Shown here: positions 36,469-47,785 of the stretch, in pieces
Numbering within the stretch: position 1 is the stretch's first letter
How the letters are laid out: each line of letters opens with the position of its first letter
Assembly (NCBI GenBank): GCA_034769895.1
Contig: CM068375.1
Location: 255,915,542-255,979,541 of the forward strand
Reading direction: 5' to 3'
From: Magicicada septendecula
Lineage: Eukaryota > Arthropoda > Insecta > Hemiptera > Cicadidae
Length of the DNA stretch: 64,000 nucleotides
Position numbers and translations under genes: made by a program
The notes under the pieces: model-generated
What the model saw: the letters and a program-made list of their open reading frames with translations, nothing else
Told to the model about the DNA's origin: nothing
Database searches by the model: none

Positions 36469-36963
36469 TTACATTAAAAATGTTTGTATAACAGAAAAAT
36501 CATTAATTATCCACTCTCTAAGTGCGTGCACATTATGGTTTGTACATAGTGTAGAAGAAGAATTGCAATGTGTAAGACATAACGCCCCAGGAATGTCTTT
36601 TGGTACGTCTTTTGGGCAACCAATGTCATCAAGATTTATTATATGATAATGAATTATTTTCGATTCTAAAAAACGTTTTTTCTCAAGACCCTTCACAAAC
36701 ACATACGTATACGTTGTTAACACTGAAACAAGATTGTCGTACGGTGTCTCTCCTTCATCCCATCTTAGCCCATGATAGTTTGTCGTTAACCAGCAGTTGG
36801 TTCTAGTGTATTTCGAATTCGTAACGACTGTAGCAGGCGGGGCGAAAATCCAATGTCTGTATGCAAAACGTGTTACGTCCATAACCGACAACTCCTTTAC
36901 TATATAATTGCCGTTGTCATCATAAAAGCAGTGAAAGTCAATTATTACAGCAGCGTTTTCCAT
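36469..36963 (-). CDS. 164-aa uncharacterised protein of the arm cassette, left copy
   Basis: Intact frame starting MENAAVIIDFHCFYDD. Further landmarks are IVKELSVMDVTRFAYRHWIF, NYHGLRWDEGETPYDNL, VFVKGLEKKRFLE, NLDDIGCPKDVP and a Cys/His cluster (LCLTHCN... LCTNHNVHALREWI). I recall similar proteins (D..C(F)..., W....GL.WDEG..PY, VKG.EK, CP, C..H) as multicopy unknowns in insect genomes. The opening Asp with alternating hydrophobics is compatible with an RNase H-like/exonuclease fold, unproven. An ATG next to a polypyrimidine-ATAG acceptor suggests a spliced transcript. Protein identical to the right-arm copy. Confidence 0.6.
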   Translation of the reverse strand: MENAAVIIDFHCFYDDNGNYIVKELSVMDVTRFAYRHWIFAPPATVVTNSKYTRTNCWLTTNYHGLRWDEGETPYDNLVSVLTTYTYVFVKGLEKKRFLESKIIHYHIINLDDIGCPKDVPKDIPGALCLTHCNSSSTLCTNHNVHALREWIINDFSVIQTFLM

Positions 36964-37051
36964 TATGCTATAAAAAAAAAAGAAACCACACATTACAAAC
37001 TAATATTTATAAACACAAAGATCGTTACAATAATAATACACAAACTTACGT

Positions 37052-37288
37052 TTACTGTCGTCCGAACTGAAGCGTGGAGAGAGAATAACTATCGATATCA
37101 CAGTGAGAATTCTTTTTGTTTTTAACAGATGGAATTTTAGCAGGAGGGGGAGCAGAGTCGCCGTCGGCAATTAATTTGGCACGTACGTAAGATTTTAATA
37201 AAACAATTATCAGTTTTAAATAATAATTTTCGGAAACAACCCCGGGGGTCCTCATGCCACGAAACACGAGATGTAGGTCGCTGGGGTT
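37052..37288 (-). pseudogene. Truncated paralogue tail of the 98-aa gene, left copy
   Basis: It begins NPSDLHLVFRGM, identical to residues near 76-87 of the 98-aa protein, then diverges (RTPGVVSENYYLK...) to a stop after LQFGRQ. It looks like the 3' end of a second, recombined gene copy fused directly after the 57-aa frame. Confidence 0.5.
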
Positions 37289-37462
37289 TTATAAATTGTT
37301 TATTAAGTCTTTTAGAAATGGTCTTATACTTGAGCTTGGCCTGTTGACTATTGCTTTTAATTTTGTAATTTCTACAGGCGTTAACCGTTTCGGAGAAAAA
37401 AACCATTTATGGAGAAGATCCTCCTCCTCTTGTTTTGATGTGGTATTTATTCTATGATCCAT
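37289..37462 (-). CDS. 57-aa hypothetical protein of the arm cassette, left copy
   Basis: A frame starting MDHRINTTSKQEEEDLL and ending FLKDLINNL. Charged, no recognised domain, no membrane segment. Present identically in the right arm (41185-41358). Coding status is uncertain. Confidence 0.35.
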   Translation of the reverse strand: MDHRINTTSKQEEEDLLHKWFFSPKRLTPVEITKLKAIVNRPSSSIRPFLKDLINNL

Positions 37463-38543
37463 CCTTCTTGTTCCTATAATAATAATAACAGTACCTGCTT
37501 CATTATCATATACATTATGTGCTATATATAAATATATACATAAGGCTTTCAACACACACACACATACCATAAATCCAGAACAGGAAAGGTATTATAACAA
37601 ACATTACGAAAACAAGTACGTACATAGATCAACGTTTAAACAAACAGATTATTACCTGAATAAATTTTTTTAAAAACAGGACAGCGTATTATCTATATAA
37701 CGTTCTGTTTCAGATAAGAATAGTTTGAATATAAAATGAAAGGGTACGTTGTATTTTGTTATGAGAAAATGCATTTCTAAATTTCGTTACATTTGTCAAA
37801 AGAGCTTATTGATCAGACGTATGAGTAATTATATTAATCCTTATGTAGCAAATACGCACGGATTCGTAAAATACAGTACTCAGGTGTAGGGCAATTAATC
37901 CTTTTTGTATTGAACGTATTTAAGTAGGCCTACTCGTGATATCAGTAAATTCTATCTAAACGTCATCTCAACGGAATCATTAAGTTTTTCAAAAGATCTT
38001 ATTGATCAGACGTATGAGTATACAATTGGAAATCTACAAACACATCAAAAATATCTGTCAAACCCCTATCAAACAAAAACCCCCGTTCTTATCGAGAGAC
38101 AACAGTAACTGACCTAAGCACATGTGCTTCATTAGGCAACAGACCAAAAAAATCAAATAGACGACTATAAGCTCAATTTAAATAAAATCTGAATATTCAA
38201 TAAAATTATGTTTTTTTTTTTTTTTTTTTTACTTAGTAACATATGCAAATCTTTTACTTACCTCTTAAATGTTGTTATACACACAATAGCCGATTGAACG
38301 ATGAGTGTCTCATACAAATGAGAAATAGTGACATGTCGTCTTGTGTGTGTGTGTATGTATATATATCATACGGTGGTAGCGTACACGTTTGAAAGTTGAT
38401 ACACATTAAATTCTCTCTCTCTCTCACACACATTACAGAGATTGATATTAATTGCATGTATGTTCAGAGGTTGGGTGTCTAAATCGATGCATTTTACTTT
38501 CACTTTCTAATTTGACACATGGCTTACTTCCATACATAAATAT

Positions 38544-38735
38544 CTATCGTCCATATCCGTCTACGAGTGTTGCTAAACGAAATTGAAAATGTTGTAATAC
38601 ATAACGTCCTGTGTAATAGTATGGTATGTTTTTTAGGACAGCCAAAAGCATGAAAGTATTATTTAAATCTGTATGGAAGTCATATATAAATATCGGGTCA
38701 GCGCTTGAATTATTTGCGCATGCGCATAACAGCTT
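38544..38735 (-). CDS. Unassigned open frame in the loop
   Basis: About 63 codons without repeats: SSADPIFIYDFHTDL, MLLAVLKNIPYYYTGR and ending LVDGYGR. Upstream it runs into the CA microsatellite, so a start is not defined; it could be a 3' exon. No family recognised. Confidence 0.2.
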   Translation of the reverse strand, partial: KLLCACANNSSADPIFIYDFHTDLNNTFMLLAVLKNIPYYYTGRYVLQHFQFRLATLVDGYGR

Positions 38736-38747
38736 TTTAGTACAGTT

Positions 38748-38873
<126 letters not shown>

Positions 38874-39069
38874 CGACACTCACTTGCAACAACGTCTTAC
38901 TTATCACACGTTCATGCGCTACAAATTGATATATAAAACGTTTAAGATACACTATAATAACATAATACCAGCGTTATAACCGTACCTTTTGTTTTTCAGT
39001 ATTCATTAATTCTCAGTAAATAAATAACACTCGTCATGGTAATATGTCAGTTTATTACAAACCGCAAAG

Positions 39070-39249
39070 ATGTCGGCTACTCATGATTTTAGTATTGAAA
39101 GTGAAAGAATAAAATCGTTCAAGTATTGGGAAGTGACGTTTATCAGCCCCGACGAGTTAGCGTTTGCGGGGTTCTACTTCTACCCTAGAAATTTCGATGT
39201 TTGTGGACATAGTATGTCATTCGTAGACGATAGAGTGGAAAGAAGGTGA
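39070..39249 (+). pseudogene. BIR-like (IAP) fragment in the loop
   Basis: A 59-codon frame from an ATG. It reads ERIKSFKYWEVTF, then ISPDELAFAGFYFYP and NFDVCGH, closely following the first half of a baculoviral IAP repeat (R..SF..W......SP..LA.AGFYY.G..D.V.C). BIR domains bind caspases or other partners through a Cys2-His-Cys zinc site. Here only the first cysteine is present before a TGA that lies inside aagGTGACA, a possible splice donor, so the second half may be on another exon or lost. Truncated or partial exon. Host-derived capture versus element gene is undecided. Confidence 0.55.
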
Positions 39250-40264
39250 CAAACCTATGAAGGAACATTAAAAAGTTTCATCTACAACACAATTTCTAAA
39301 CGATGTTAAGAGTGAGACTTTTCATACACGCACCAATAGACATAGTATGTATGACTCAAACGTTAATTCGCATCAGCAAGTTTGCACGCTACATAATTAC
39401 AAAAATAATTTCTTAACTGTGACAATTGGTATTGAACTTTTTACCTTGTTCAGTCTGCTCCTCCCCACGTTCCTGCTGAAGGTTAGCTAGTCGTGGTTTT
39501 GGACTTGATAATGATTGAGACACTGAAAGGCCTCGTCCGAAGCATGACAGGTAGCAGTTCAGCAAGTAAGCACGACAAAGTTGGAATTACAGAGACTGCT
39601 TATTTAAATAACAATTAAGATGAATGAAGATGATTCGTTAATTTTATACCTGAAGGAAGAGAGAATGTACAGGTGAACATATGGACGTGGACTTGTCAGT
39701 TTGGCTATTCCCGCCGTTACCTCGACACTTCGAGCTGTTACGACTTTTTTAACTCTACAGTCACATTAAATTTGTAAAGTGGGCAACCAGAGTATCCAGA
39801 CTGATTGTATCCGTCATTAGCAATCTAACGTTACGACGGCAGTGTGTACGTATGCGTCTGTGTGTGTTCGCGTGTGCGTGTTTGGTTACGTTGTGTACGT
39901 GTGCGCTCGTTGCGTGTATACGTGTGTGCGTGTTTGGTTACGTTGCGTATGTATGTGTGTGCGTGCACGTCAGATGTGTGATTACGTGTGCGTCTGTGTG
40001 TGTTCGTGTGTGCGTGCGTCGGATCATGACCGAGGTACGCCCTTTATTGCATGAGAATATACAAGTAGAGCAGAGCAGACACGTTTACGCAATATCAAGT
40101 GCACACACATACACAAATGCCAATAAACTACATGTAACTATATTACGTCTAACATGAAAATGCAAATTATATTTCCATTACGAAAATCTGACATGTTATA
40201 CTTCATTATCCTACGTAACATTACAATGTTCTGTCTTTATTGTGTACTGTGACTTAAGCGTGCA

Positions 40265-40306
<42 letters not shown>

Positions 40307-40314
40307 AGGAAGCC

Positions 40315-40423
40315 ACAATAATAATAATAGTCAACCAACAACACATATGTACTTCACCAGACAAAAAAACCGGAAGGTTGAGGATGGGTACAAGATAGTA
40401 CCCGAAACATGTTCCAAAAAAGG
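40315..40423 (+). pseudogene. PLE-like C-terminal tail fragment at the loop edge
   Basis: The frame reads THMYFTRQKNRKVEDGYKI, then VPETCSKKG, parallel to STRYKIRKAEDGNNTLPERC of the PLE remnant ending at 26179. It ends in an A tract (40424-40436) exactly where the right inverted arm begins. Confidence 0.6.
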
Positions 40424-41184
40424 AAAAAAAAAAAAACATAATTTTATTGAATATTCAGATTTTATTTAAATTGAGCTTATAGTCGTCTATTTGATTTTTT
40501 TGGTCTGTTGCCTAATGAAGCACATGTGCTTAGGTCAGTTACTGTTGTCTCTCGATAAGAACGGGGGTTTTTGTTTGATAGGGGTTTGACAGATATTTTT
40601 GATGTGTTTGTAGATTTCCAATTGTATACTCATACGTCTGATCAATAAGATCTTTTGAAAAACTTAATGATTCCGTTGAGATGACGTTTAGATAGAATTT
40701 ACTGATATCACGAGTAGGCCTACTTAAATACGTTCAATACAAAAAGGATTAATTGCCCTACACCTGAGTACTGTATTTTACGAATCCGTGCGTATTTGCT
40801 ACATAAGGATTAATATAATTACTCATACGTCTGATCAATAAGCTCTTTTGACAAATGTAACGAAATTTAGAAATGCATTTTCTCATAACAAAATACAACG
40901 TACCCTTTCATTTTATATTCAAACTATTCTTATCTGAAACAGAACGTTATATAGATAATACGCTGTCCTGTTTTTAAAAAAATTTATTCAGGTAATAATC
41001 TGTTTGTTTAAACGTTGATCTATGTACGTACTTGTTTTCGTAATGTTTGTTATAATACCTTTCCTGTTCTGGATTTATGGTATGTGTGTGTGTGTTGAAA
41101 GCCTTATGTATATATTTATATATAGCACATAATGTATATGATAATGAAGCAGGTACTGTTATTATTATTATAGGAACAAGAAGG

Positions 41185-41358
41185 ATGGATCATAGAATAA
41201 ATACCACATCAAAACAAGAGGAGGAGGATCTTCTCCATAAATGGTTTTTTTCTCCGAAACGGTTAACGCCTGTAGAAATTACAAAATTAAAAGCAATAGT
41301 CAACAGGCCAAGCTCAAGTATAAGACCATTTCTAAAAGACTTAATAAACAATTTATAA
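41185..41358 (+). CDS. 57-aa hypothetical protein of the arm cassette, right copy
   Basis: Same frame as 37289-37462. Its TAA is immediately followed by codons for NPSDLHLVF, the recombined tail of the 98-aa family, so the end of this frame coincides with a fusion point. Confidence 0.35.
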   Translation: MDHRINTTSKQEEEDLLHKWFFSPKRLTPVEITKLKAIVNRPSSSIRPFLKDLINNL

Positions 41359-41595
41359 AACCCCAGCGACCTACATCTCGTGTTTCGTGGCATGAGGACC
41401 CCCGGGGTTGTTTCCGAAAATTATTATTTAAAACTGATAATTGTTTTATTAAAATCTTACGTACGTGCCAAATTAATTGCCGACGGCGACTCTGCTCCCC
41501 CTCCTGCTAAAATTCCATCTGTTAAAAACAAAAAGAATTCTCACTGTGATATCGATAGTTATTCTCTCTCCACGCTTCAGTTCGGACGACAGTAA
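41359..41595 (+). pseudogene. Truncated paralogue tail of the 98-aa gene, right copy
   Basis: NPSDLHLVFRGM then divergent sequence including PPPAKIPSVKNKKNS and ending LQFGRQ. It lacks a start and the first three quarters of the family. Confidence 0.5.
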
Positions 41596-41598
41596 ACG

Positions 41599-41678
41599 TA
41601 AGTTTGTGTATTATTATTGTAACGATCTTTGTGTTTATAAATATTAGTTTGTAATGTGTGGTTTCTTTTTTTTTATAG
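41599..41678 (+). other. Probable 80-nt intron upstream of the 164-aa gene
   Basis: GTAAGT at 41599 and a polypyrimidine tract followed by ATAG ending at 41678 stand 4 bp before the ATG of the 164-aa frame. The phrase taatgtgtggtttctttttt recurs at 42243, inside a second candidate intron. Confidence 0.45.
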
Positions 41679-41682
41679 TATA

Positions 41683-42177
41683 ATGGAAAACGCTGCTGTA
41701 ATAATTGACTTTCACTGCTTTTATGATGACAACGGCAATTATATAGTAAAGGAGTTGTCGGTTATGGACGTAACACGTTTTGCATACAGACATTGGATTT
41801 TCGCCCCGCCTGCTACAGTCGTTACGAATTCGAAATACACTAGAACCAACTGCTGGTTAACGACAAACTATCATGGGCTAAGATGGGATGAAGGAGAGAC
41901 ACCGTACGACAATCTTGTTTCAGTGTTAACAACGTATACGTATGTGTTTGTGAAGGGTCTTGAGAAAAAACGTTTTTTAGAATCGAAAATAATTCATTAT
42001 CATATAATAAATCTTGATGACATTGGTTGCCCAAAAGACGTACCAAAAGACATTCCTGGGGCGTTATGTCTTACACATTGCAATTCTTCTTCTACACTAT
42101 GTACAAACCATAATGTGCACGCACTTAGAGAGTGGATAATTAATGATTTTTCTGTTATACAAACATTTTTAATGTAA
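41683..42177 (+). CDS. 164-aa uncharacterised protein of the arm cassette, right copy
   Basis: Same protein as 36469-36963. The start chosen is the ATG after the acceptor; the open frame extends 9 codons upstream only through the intron's T tract. The stop overlaps a perfect donor (aatGTAAGT at 42174). Splicing to the acceptor at 42296 would change the last residues to a slightly longer tail (FLISLWA) before a stop. Both arms keep this frame intact, which implies either recent arm homogenisation or selection. Confidence 0.6.
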   Translation: MENAAVIIDFHCFYDDNGNYIVKELSVMDVTRFAYRHWIFAPPATVVTNSKYTRTNCWLTTNYHGLRWDEGETPYDNLVSVLTTYTYVFVKGLEKKRFLESKIIHYHIINLDDIGCPKDVPKDIPGALCLTHCNSSSTLCTNHNVHALREWIINDFSVIQTFLM

Positions 42178-42499
42178 GTGTCTCATAGCATTGTTAATTT
42201 CATTAGGTAAACTTGTATATGGCTGCAGGCGATAACTGTTCGTAATGTGTGGTTTCTTTTTTTTTTCAAACGATAACTATTTCTAGTAGTCTGTGGGCTT
42301 GACTTTCCTAATATATATATTTTGTAACAGCGCTAATTCTGCCTGTGTGTATGTACATGCAAAGCTTCGGGCGATGAACGTGAACTTTCCTGATGACCAC
42401 ATCACCACCATTACTTTCACTAGTCTTCTTTGTAGCGAATATTCTGACATTGTATGGTTCCACCTTGCTTGATACAGACGTCTTCACTTCTCATAAATA

Positions 42500-42796
42500 A
42501 TGTCGTTTATCACAAAATTCAACGCAGTTTCTGCTATTGAGTACAAACGTTGTGCAGAATTAACAGTGGACAAACAGTATCCGATCGTTAACATGTTGCA
42601 TGTGGACACGCGATATGGGAAGTCTGTGCTTGTAACGTTGGAAGATTGTGAGCGCCGCTATCGTGTATATCTACCTAAGAGGTATGCTGACGTCTTTACA
42701 GATGAAGAACTCCGTCATATAAATCCCAGCGACCTACATCTTGTGTTTCGAGGGATGAAGAACCAGACAGCGCATGTGGAAATTGTATCTCGTTAA
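42500..42796 (+). CDS. 98-aa conserved small protein of the arm cassette, right copy
   Basis: Same protein as 35850-36146, 320 bp downstream of the 164-aa gene on the same strand. The order 57-aa, partial tail, 164-aa, 98-aa is therefore one co-oriented cassette reading outward from the loop towards the terminus. AATAAA occurs at about 42814. Confidence 0.6.
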   Translation: MSFITKFNAVSAIEYKRCAELTVDKQYPIVNMLHVDTRYGKSVLVTLEDCERRYRVYLPKRYADVFTDEELRHINPSDLHLVFRGMKNQTAHVEIVSR

Positions 42797-43129
42797 GGTA
42801 ACAAACTACTTTTAATAAACAATTTTTTTATCATTGTGTGTGTGCGTATGTTTGAATGTAGTGCAGATTCTAATTTACAAAGTTTTGATGAATGGATTTT
42901 TAATTTATTTCACTATACGCCTCTGAACCTATATGTAATTATTTGTAACTGCTTTACCTGTTGCAGCAAACGATAACACTAGAACGATTATATTATTATT
43001 ATTATTCAGTGATATATACATACATACAATTTACTTATTAAACACTTCAATGATTGTAACGTCTTACAATGACTATAGCATATTTAAATCTGTTATCTGT
43101 TTATTGGTCCTACATGTACATGTTGTATG

Positions 43130-43295
43130 TATGTGTATGATTACGTTGTGTTTGCGTCTGTGTGTGGGCGCGTTGCGTATGTGTGCGTGTACGTCTGTGT
43201 GTGTGTGCGTGCACGTGTGGTGTAACCCAAACGTGTGTACGTTGCGTTTGCGTCTGTGTGTGGGCGCGTTGCGTGTTTGGTTACGTTGCGTATGC

Positions 43296-43346
<51 letters not shown>

Positions 43347-43430
43347 CACGTGTGGTGTAACCCAAACGTGTGTACGTTGCGTTTGCGTCTGTGTGTGGGC
43401 GCGTTGCGTGTTTGGTTACGTTGCGTATGC

Positions 43431-43490
<60 letters not shown>

Positions 43491-43545
43491 TTACGTTGCG
43501 TATGCGTCTGTATGTGCGCGCGTTGCGTGTGCATCTGTGTGTGTG
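43130..43545 (+). repeat. TG-rich minisatellite in right arm
   Basis: Mirror of 35105-35515 with different TG tract lengths; units share ggttacgttgcgtatgcgta and gtgtaacccaaacgtgtgta. Confidence 0.85.
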
Positions 43546-44154
43546 ATATTTAACATGATTTTAATGTTGTTGTTGTATTGTTATGTTGCAGGTTGCTTCT
43601 TCTACAAGTACAACACACAATTATATATATAAACTTTCGAAAAATATCAATTTCTAATGTATTTATTTAATTGTGAATTTTATATTGTGAATGTTAAAAT
43701 ATATTTAATCATTTAAACAAATTATGACTTTATTTTATTTCACTCTACACCTCTGAACATGTGTACAATTAATTTATTTTTTGTGAACTGTTACATCAGA
43801 AGATTTGTATGAATTTCAGCCGCCGTTTTCATGTGTGTGTATAATTTTAATTTATTTCGCTATACACTACTGAACCTATGTGTGTGTAAACTGCAACCTT
43901 AAAACAGAAGTATTGTCTGTAACAACATAACAGGTAAGTAGTTCATTGACGCCAAATATATATATATTTCTAACAAGGATCAATCACACTGACTGCATTA
44001 TAAAACTATTAATTAATTATTTAATACATTGAAAATGAAGACGACGTTTTGACAACGAGAGAGGACTAAAATTATTTATTCATCACACCGACTACTCAAT
44101 GTACGAGAGGGAGACAGGAGAAAGGGTATGAAACCTTGCATAGTTGAAACGTGT

Positions 44155-44208
<54 letters not shown>

Positions 44209-44363
44209 GTTACACAGTTGAAACAAGTGAGAGTGAGAGAGAGAGAGAGAGTGAGAGAGAGTGTGAGGACGTTAATATTTGTCGAATAAACTTTCTAATT
44301 TCATATACATGCGTTCGGTACTGACCACAGAGAGAGGAGAACAGTTTGAGCATAACGTTTGAC

Positions 44364-44408
<45 letters not shown>

Positions 44409-45249
44409 GAATAATACAGAGGTTGGTACATCTGATCATATAGATTTAATATACATTATAACACGCGACAAATTTGAACTCATGTAAAGGTTGGTACACC
44501 TAATCATATATTTTAATATACACTATAATGCCGGTGAGCATAACGTTTGACAACGAGAGAGAGAGAGAGAGATAGAGAGAGAGACATACACACCGTGTGT
44601 GAGAGAGAGAGAGAGAGTAACAATTATGATCATATATAGTTTGAATTTCCCACCACAGAAGAGAAAGAAATGTTGACAGATCTGCTCTATACACGCACAT
44701 TTCCCTCCCCCCCCACCGCAGAAAATGTTGACAACCCTGCTCATATAAAATATCTATACACTATAATAATACTACAGAGGTTGGTACACCTGATCATATA
44801 GATTTAATATACATTATAACACACAACAAATTTGAACTCATGCAAAGGTTGGTACACCTGATCATATATTTTAGTATACACTATAATGCTTTGAGTTGGA
44901 ACCACCCCCCACCCACTGATATGAAAAAAAAAAAACAACCTCCCACCCAACACCACCCACTGATATGCAAATCAGCTTTCTTAAAAAAATAAAAAAATTA
45001 TATTCACGGATGCTGGTGGTCCATTGAACATCATCCCACCAAATCAATTTAATTAAAAAAATAAAAAAAATAAAATTAAAAAAATTAAAAAATTTATTCG
45101 CGGAAATTCGCGGTGCTGTGGTCCATCGGGATGCTGCGGGTCCAGCGGTGGCGGCGTCATCTCTGAGATCATGTTTTTTAGTGTTTTTTTAGTGTTTTTT
45201 AAGAAGGCGGCATTCCTTTGTGGGTTTGAACCCTTATTTTCCCTCTACT

Positions 45250-45255
45250 ATCGTT
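45250..45255. repeat. 6-bp target-site duplication, right (ATCGTT)
   Basis: Directly follows the CT-3' terminus and continues tgccacagaaaatattc, completing the family A unit broken at 33396. Confidence 0.92.
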
Positions 45256-45520
45256 TGCCACAGAAAATATTCTACACACAGACACACACACAGACACTTT
45301 TCAAAAAATGACTTTTCTTCATGTTTTGAGGGCAGTACATCAGAATCAGCCCTTATCTCGAACACGATTTTTTTCGCCATCACCATACTTCCATTTCCTT
45401 ATGGCACATGGAAGTAAAAACACTTATTTTAGAATTAGAATTATGTTAGCTGTTTCCATGGAAACAAAATTTCTTAATTTAAAATTTAAAAAAAATGTAT
45501 ATTAAAAGAATTTATTGAAG
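45256..45520 (+). repeat. Right half of the interrupted family A element and of the split host sequence
   Basis: tgccacagaaaat, an ACAG/CA tract, cgaacacgatttttttcgcc and the hairpin terminus ending ggaagtaaaa (about 45419). Then aaaaacac and agaattagaattatgttagc match 27396-27500. Confidence 0.85.
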
Positions 45521-46620
45521 ACTTAAACGGATGGATGCGAACAGATAAGAAAATTCAACGATTTGCATTACGCCAATTAACTTTTTGCGTCAGAAGCAAG
45601 ACGTGTGTTAGTTAATTTATAAATTAATGTGTTATAACCAAAATCAAAATCTTTTAAGACATGAAATGTTTATCGAACGTCTCATCGTATAGCAGTGAAA
45701 GAGAAGAGCAGTAAATTCAACTCACAACTTATTATCATAAGAAGGTAGATTTTGTATTTCAGTTCAGATGGATGTTAAAAGAAAATCAATTAAGTTTGCA
45801 ACAAAATACCATTAAACTAACGACACCATTTGTAAGCGTTTGTAATCAAACAAAGATAGAATGGCCCTAACTTTTGCTAATATCTGAGATAAAAAATAAT
45901 ATTCCCAGTCAGATTTTTCGTGGTAGCAGTTGTCAGCACTACAAATTTGCCGCATTTTGTTGGTGAACTGCTAGCTGCCACCTCGTGCTGAACGAGGCCT
46001 TTCGGTGTCATTACCATTATCAAGGCCGTTTTGCACTCGACAAAGGTGGTGACACTCGAACTGGAGCGGCTAGCAGTTCAGCAACAAATTGCGACAGAGT
46101 TGGAGAAAAATCGAATAAATACATTGAATTCCCTGCTCATTTCTGGACTTACATTTTACACGGAAAAAGATAATAGGCTAACGTTTTTATTCAAATAACG
46201 GCAAAGTCTGTTTGCCACTTATTCGTTATTTGGTGGTGTGTTGCCTGCTTAGGGCTACATCATATCCTTACAATAAGTGAAATATTTAGGTAACGGTATC
46301 GACCGTAATTATCGATAACTTCTATTGAGTTTGTAAAGATGAGGTAAGATCCCAGGGCAATAATTTTTAAACGATACAGTATTACATTACTTGCTTGTCT
46401 AACGGTTCACAAAGACAGCCTATCCTGTCTTCAGGACCGCTAGCAGACAACATCCAGAAACTCATACGTCTTTTGGTTCCCGGGACGCGGCGTATAGCGG
46501 ACGACGCCGCTTGGCCTTTGCTCAGCACAACCCCTGGTCATCTTATCCTGTCTTTCAAGTGTAAAACACGATGAGAGACGACGAATGACGATTAATAATA
46601 TATGTGGTATTAATGGTTCT
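45521..46620. other. Region without recognisable genes
   Basis: 45965-46100 shares the phrase agcagttcagcaa with the loop at about 39545 but is otherwise unique. 46400-46560 is GC-richer and may be an interspersed repeat; no domain seen. Confidence 0.45.
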
Positions 46621-46621
46621 T

Positions 46622-46662
<41 letters not shown>
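46621..46662 (+). repeat. (ACT)n microsatellite
   Basis: About 14 ACT repeats. Confidence 0.95.
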
Positions 46663-47598
46663 ACCAGAACGTTACCCATACCGCTACCATTCATTATTTG
46701 TATGATTATTATTATTGTTATTCTTATTATACCGAGTTGTATTTAGAGTAATATTCCTTTTCGTACGATCGTACACATAAACTTTTACAATTTTCTTAAA
46801 TGCCTTAGATGTCTCAATTAAGTCAAAAATTTTCGTAGTAAACGCTACATTCAGGTTTAGGTTAAAATTCCTTTTAGTACGACAGCCAGCTAGATTATTT
46901 TTTGGGGGGGGGGGTCAACCTCAGAAGCAATTGGATTCTGTAGGTTAAAAGTATGGACACGCTTGCCAAGTTTTATAAAATCGGTTGATGCATTCAAAAG
47001 ATACCGTGAGACATACCCCAAATAAACAGACAGGAGACAGACAGGTATCAGACAGACTAACGATCGAGTTAAAACTGAGTACTCGCTTAGCTTGTTCAAT
47101 AATAGTGTTGCGACGGTCTCACTATGGTACAGTGGAAAACAAAATAATAGACACCAATGAAGTCACTAATAACCAGCTTTAATTATCACAATTAAACAGT
47201 TTGTAATCAACAAGATAGTCTCTTACAACAAATCAAATAAAAATTGTTCACACGCAATAAAAATGTCAACTAACATAAGACACAATTGTATTACAATTGT
47301 CCCGCACAATTATAAAACATGTAACACTTCGCCACAATACTTCGAACCACACTGGAATAAACCGCCACTTCAATTGAAACTAAGCGTCGCTGAATTCTTG
47401 TATTTATACCTCGCTGAGATTCAAGCATATTCCATAACACTTATGGAATTCCATATACTTATTGTATACTACTAGAAAACACTAGAGCGTAATTGATTTG
47501 AACACAGGGCGCGCGGACCGGTATGGCCTGGAAAAGTCTCGTTGCGAACGCATGACAAGTGTCACGTAATTGTCTTTCATCTTAAAGTAGCAGCAATA

Positions 47599-47601
<3 letters not shown>
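46663..47601. other. Region with one short interspersed repeat
   Basis: 46905-47060 (cttgccaagttttataaaat, catacccca, cagacaggagacagacag) is related to 32705-32850. Otherwise AT-rich without a gene. Confidence 0.5.

Positions 47602-47695
<94 letters not shown>
47602..47695 (+). repeat. (CA)n microsatellite
   Basis: About 47 CA repeats, followed at 47755-47782 by a CAA repeat. Confidence 0.97.
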
Positions 47696-47752
47696 TATAG
47701 CCAGGCTCTGCTGGAATAGCCGAGAAACACGTACCATGTTCTGTAATGTCGT

Positions 47753-47782
<30 letters not shown>

Positions 47783-47785
<3 letters not shown>

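Larger units (their letters stand above)
33397..38211 (+). repeat. Left inverted arm of the Polinton-type element
   Basis: Mirror image of 40437-45249 (coordinate sums close to 78646 throughout). The outer 1.2 kb holds subterminal direct repeats (gtgtaccaacct four times, ctcgttgtcaaacgttatgc twice) and CT microsatellites; the middle holds a CA-rich minisatellite; the inner 2.5 kb holds the gene cassette, read on the minus strand here. The arm ends in a T tract (38212-38230). Confidence 0.93.
40437..45249 (-). repeat. Right inverted arm of the Polinton-type element
   Basis: Mirror copy of 33397-38211, carrying the cassette on the plus strand, the minisatellite at 43130-43545, GA microsatellites (44159-44206, 44370-44403, 44555-44620) and the exact terminal inverted sequence ending in CT. 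A 29-bp phrase (tcatacgtctgatcaataag...) occurs twice (40630 and 40822) in the inner part. Confidence 0.93.
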
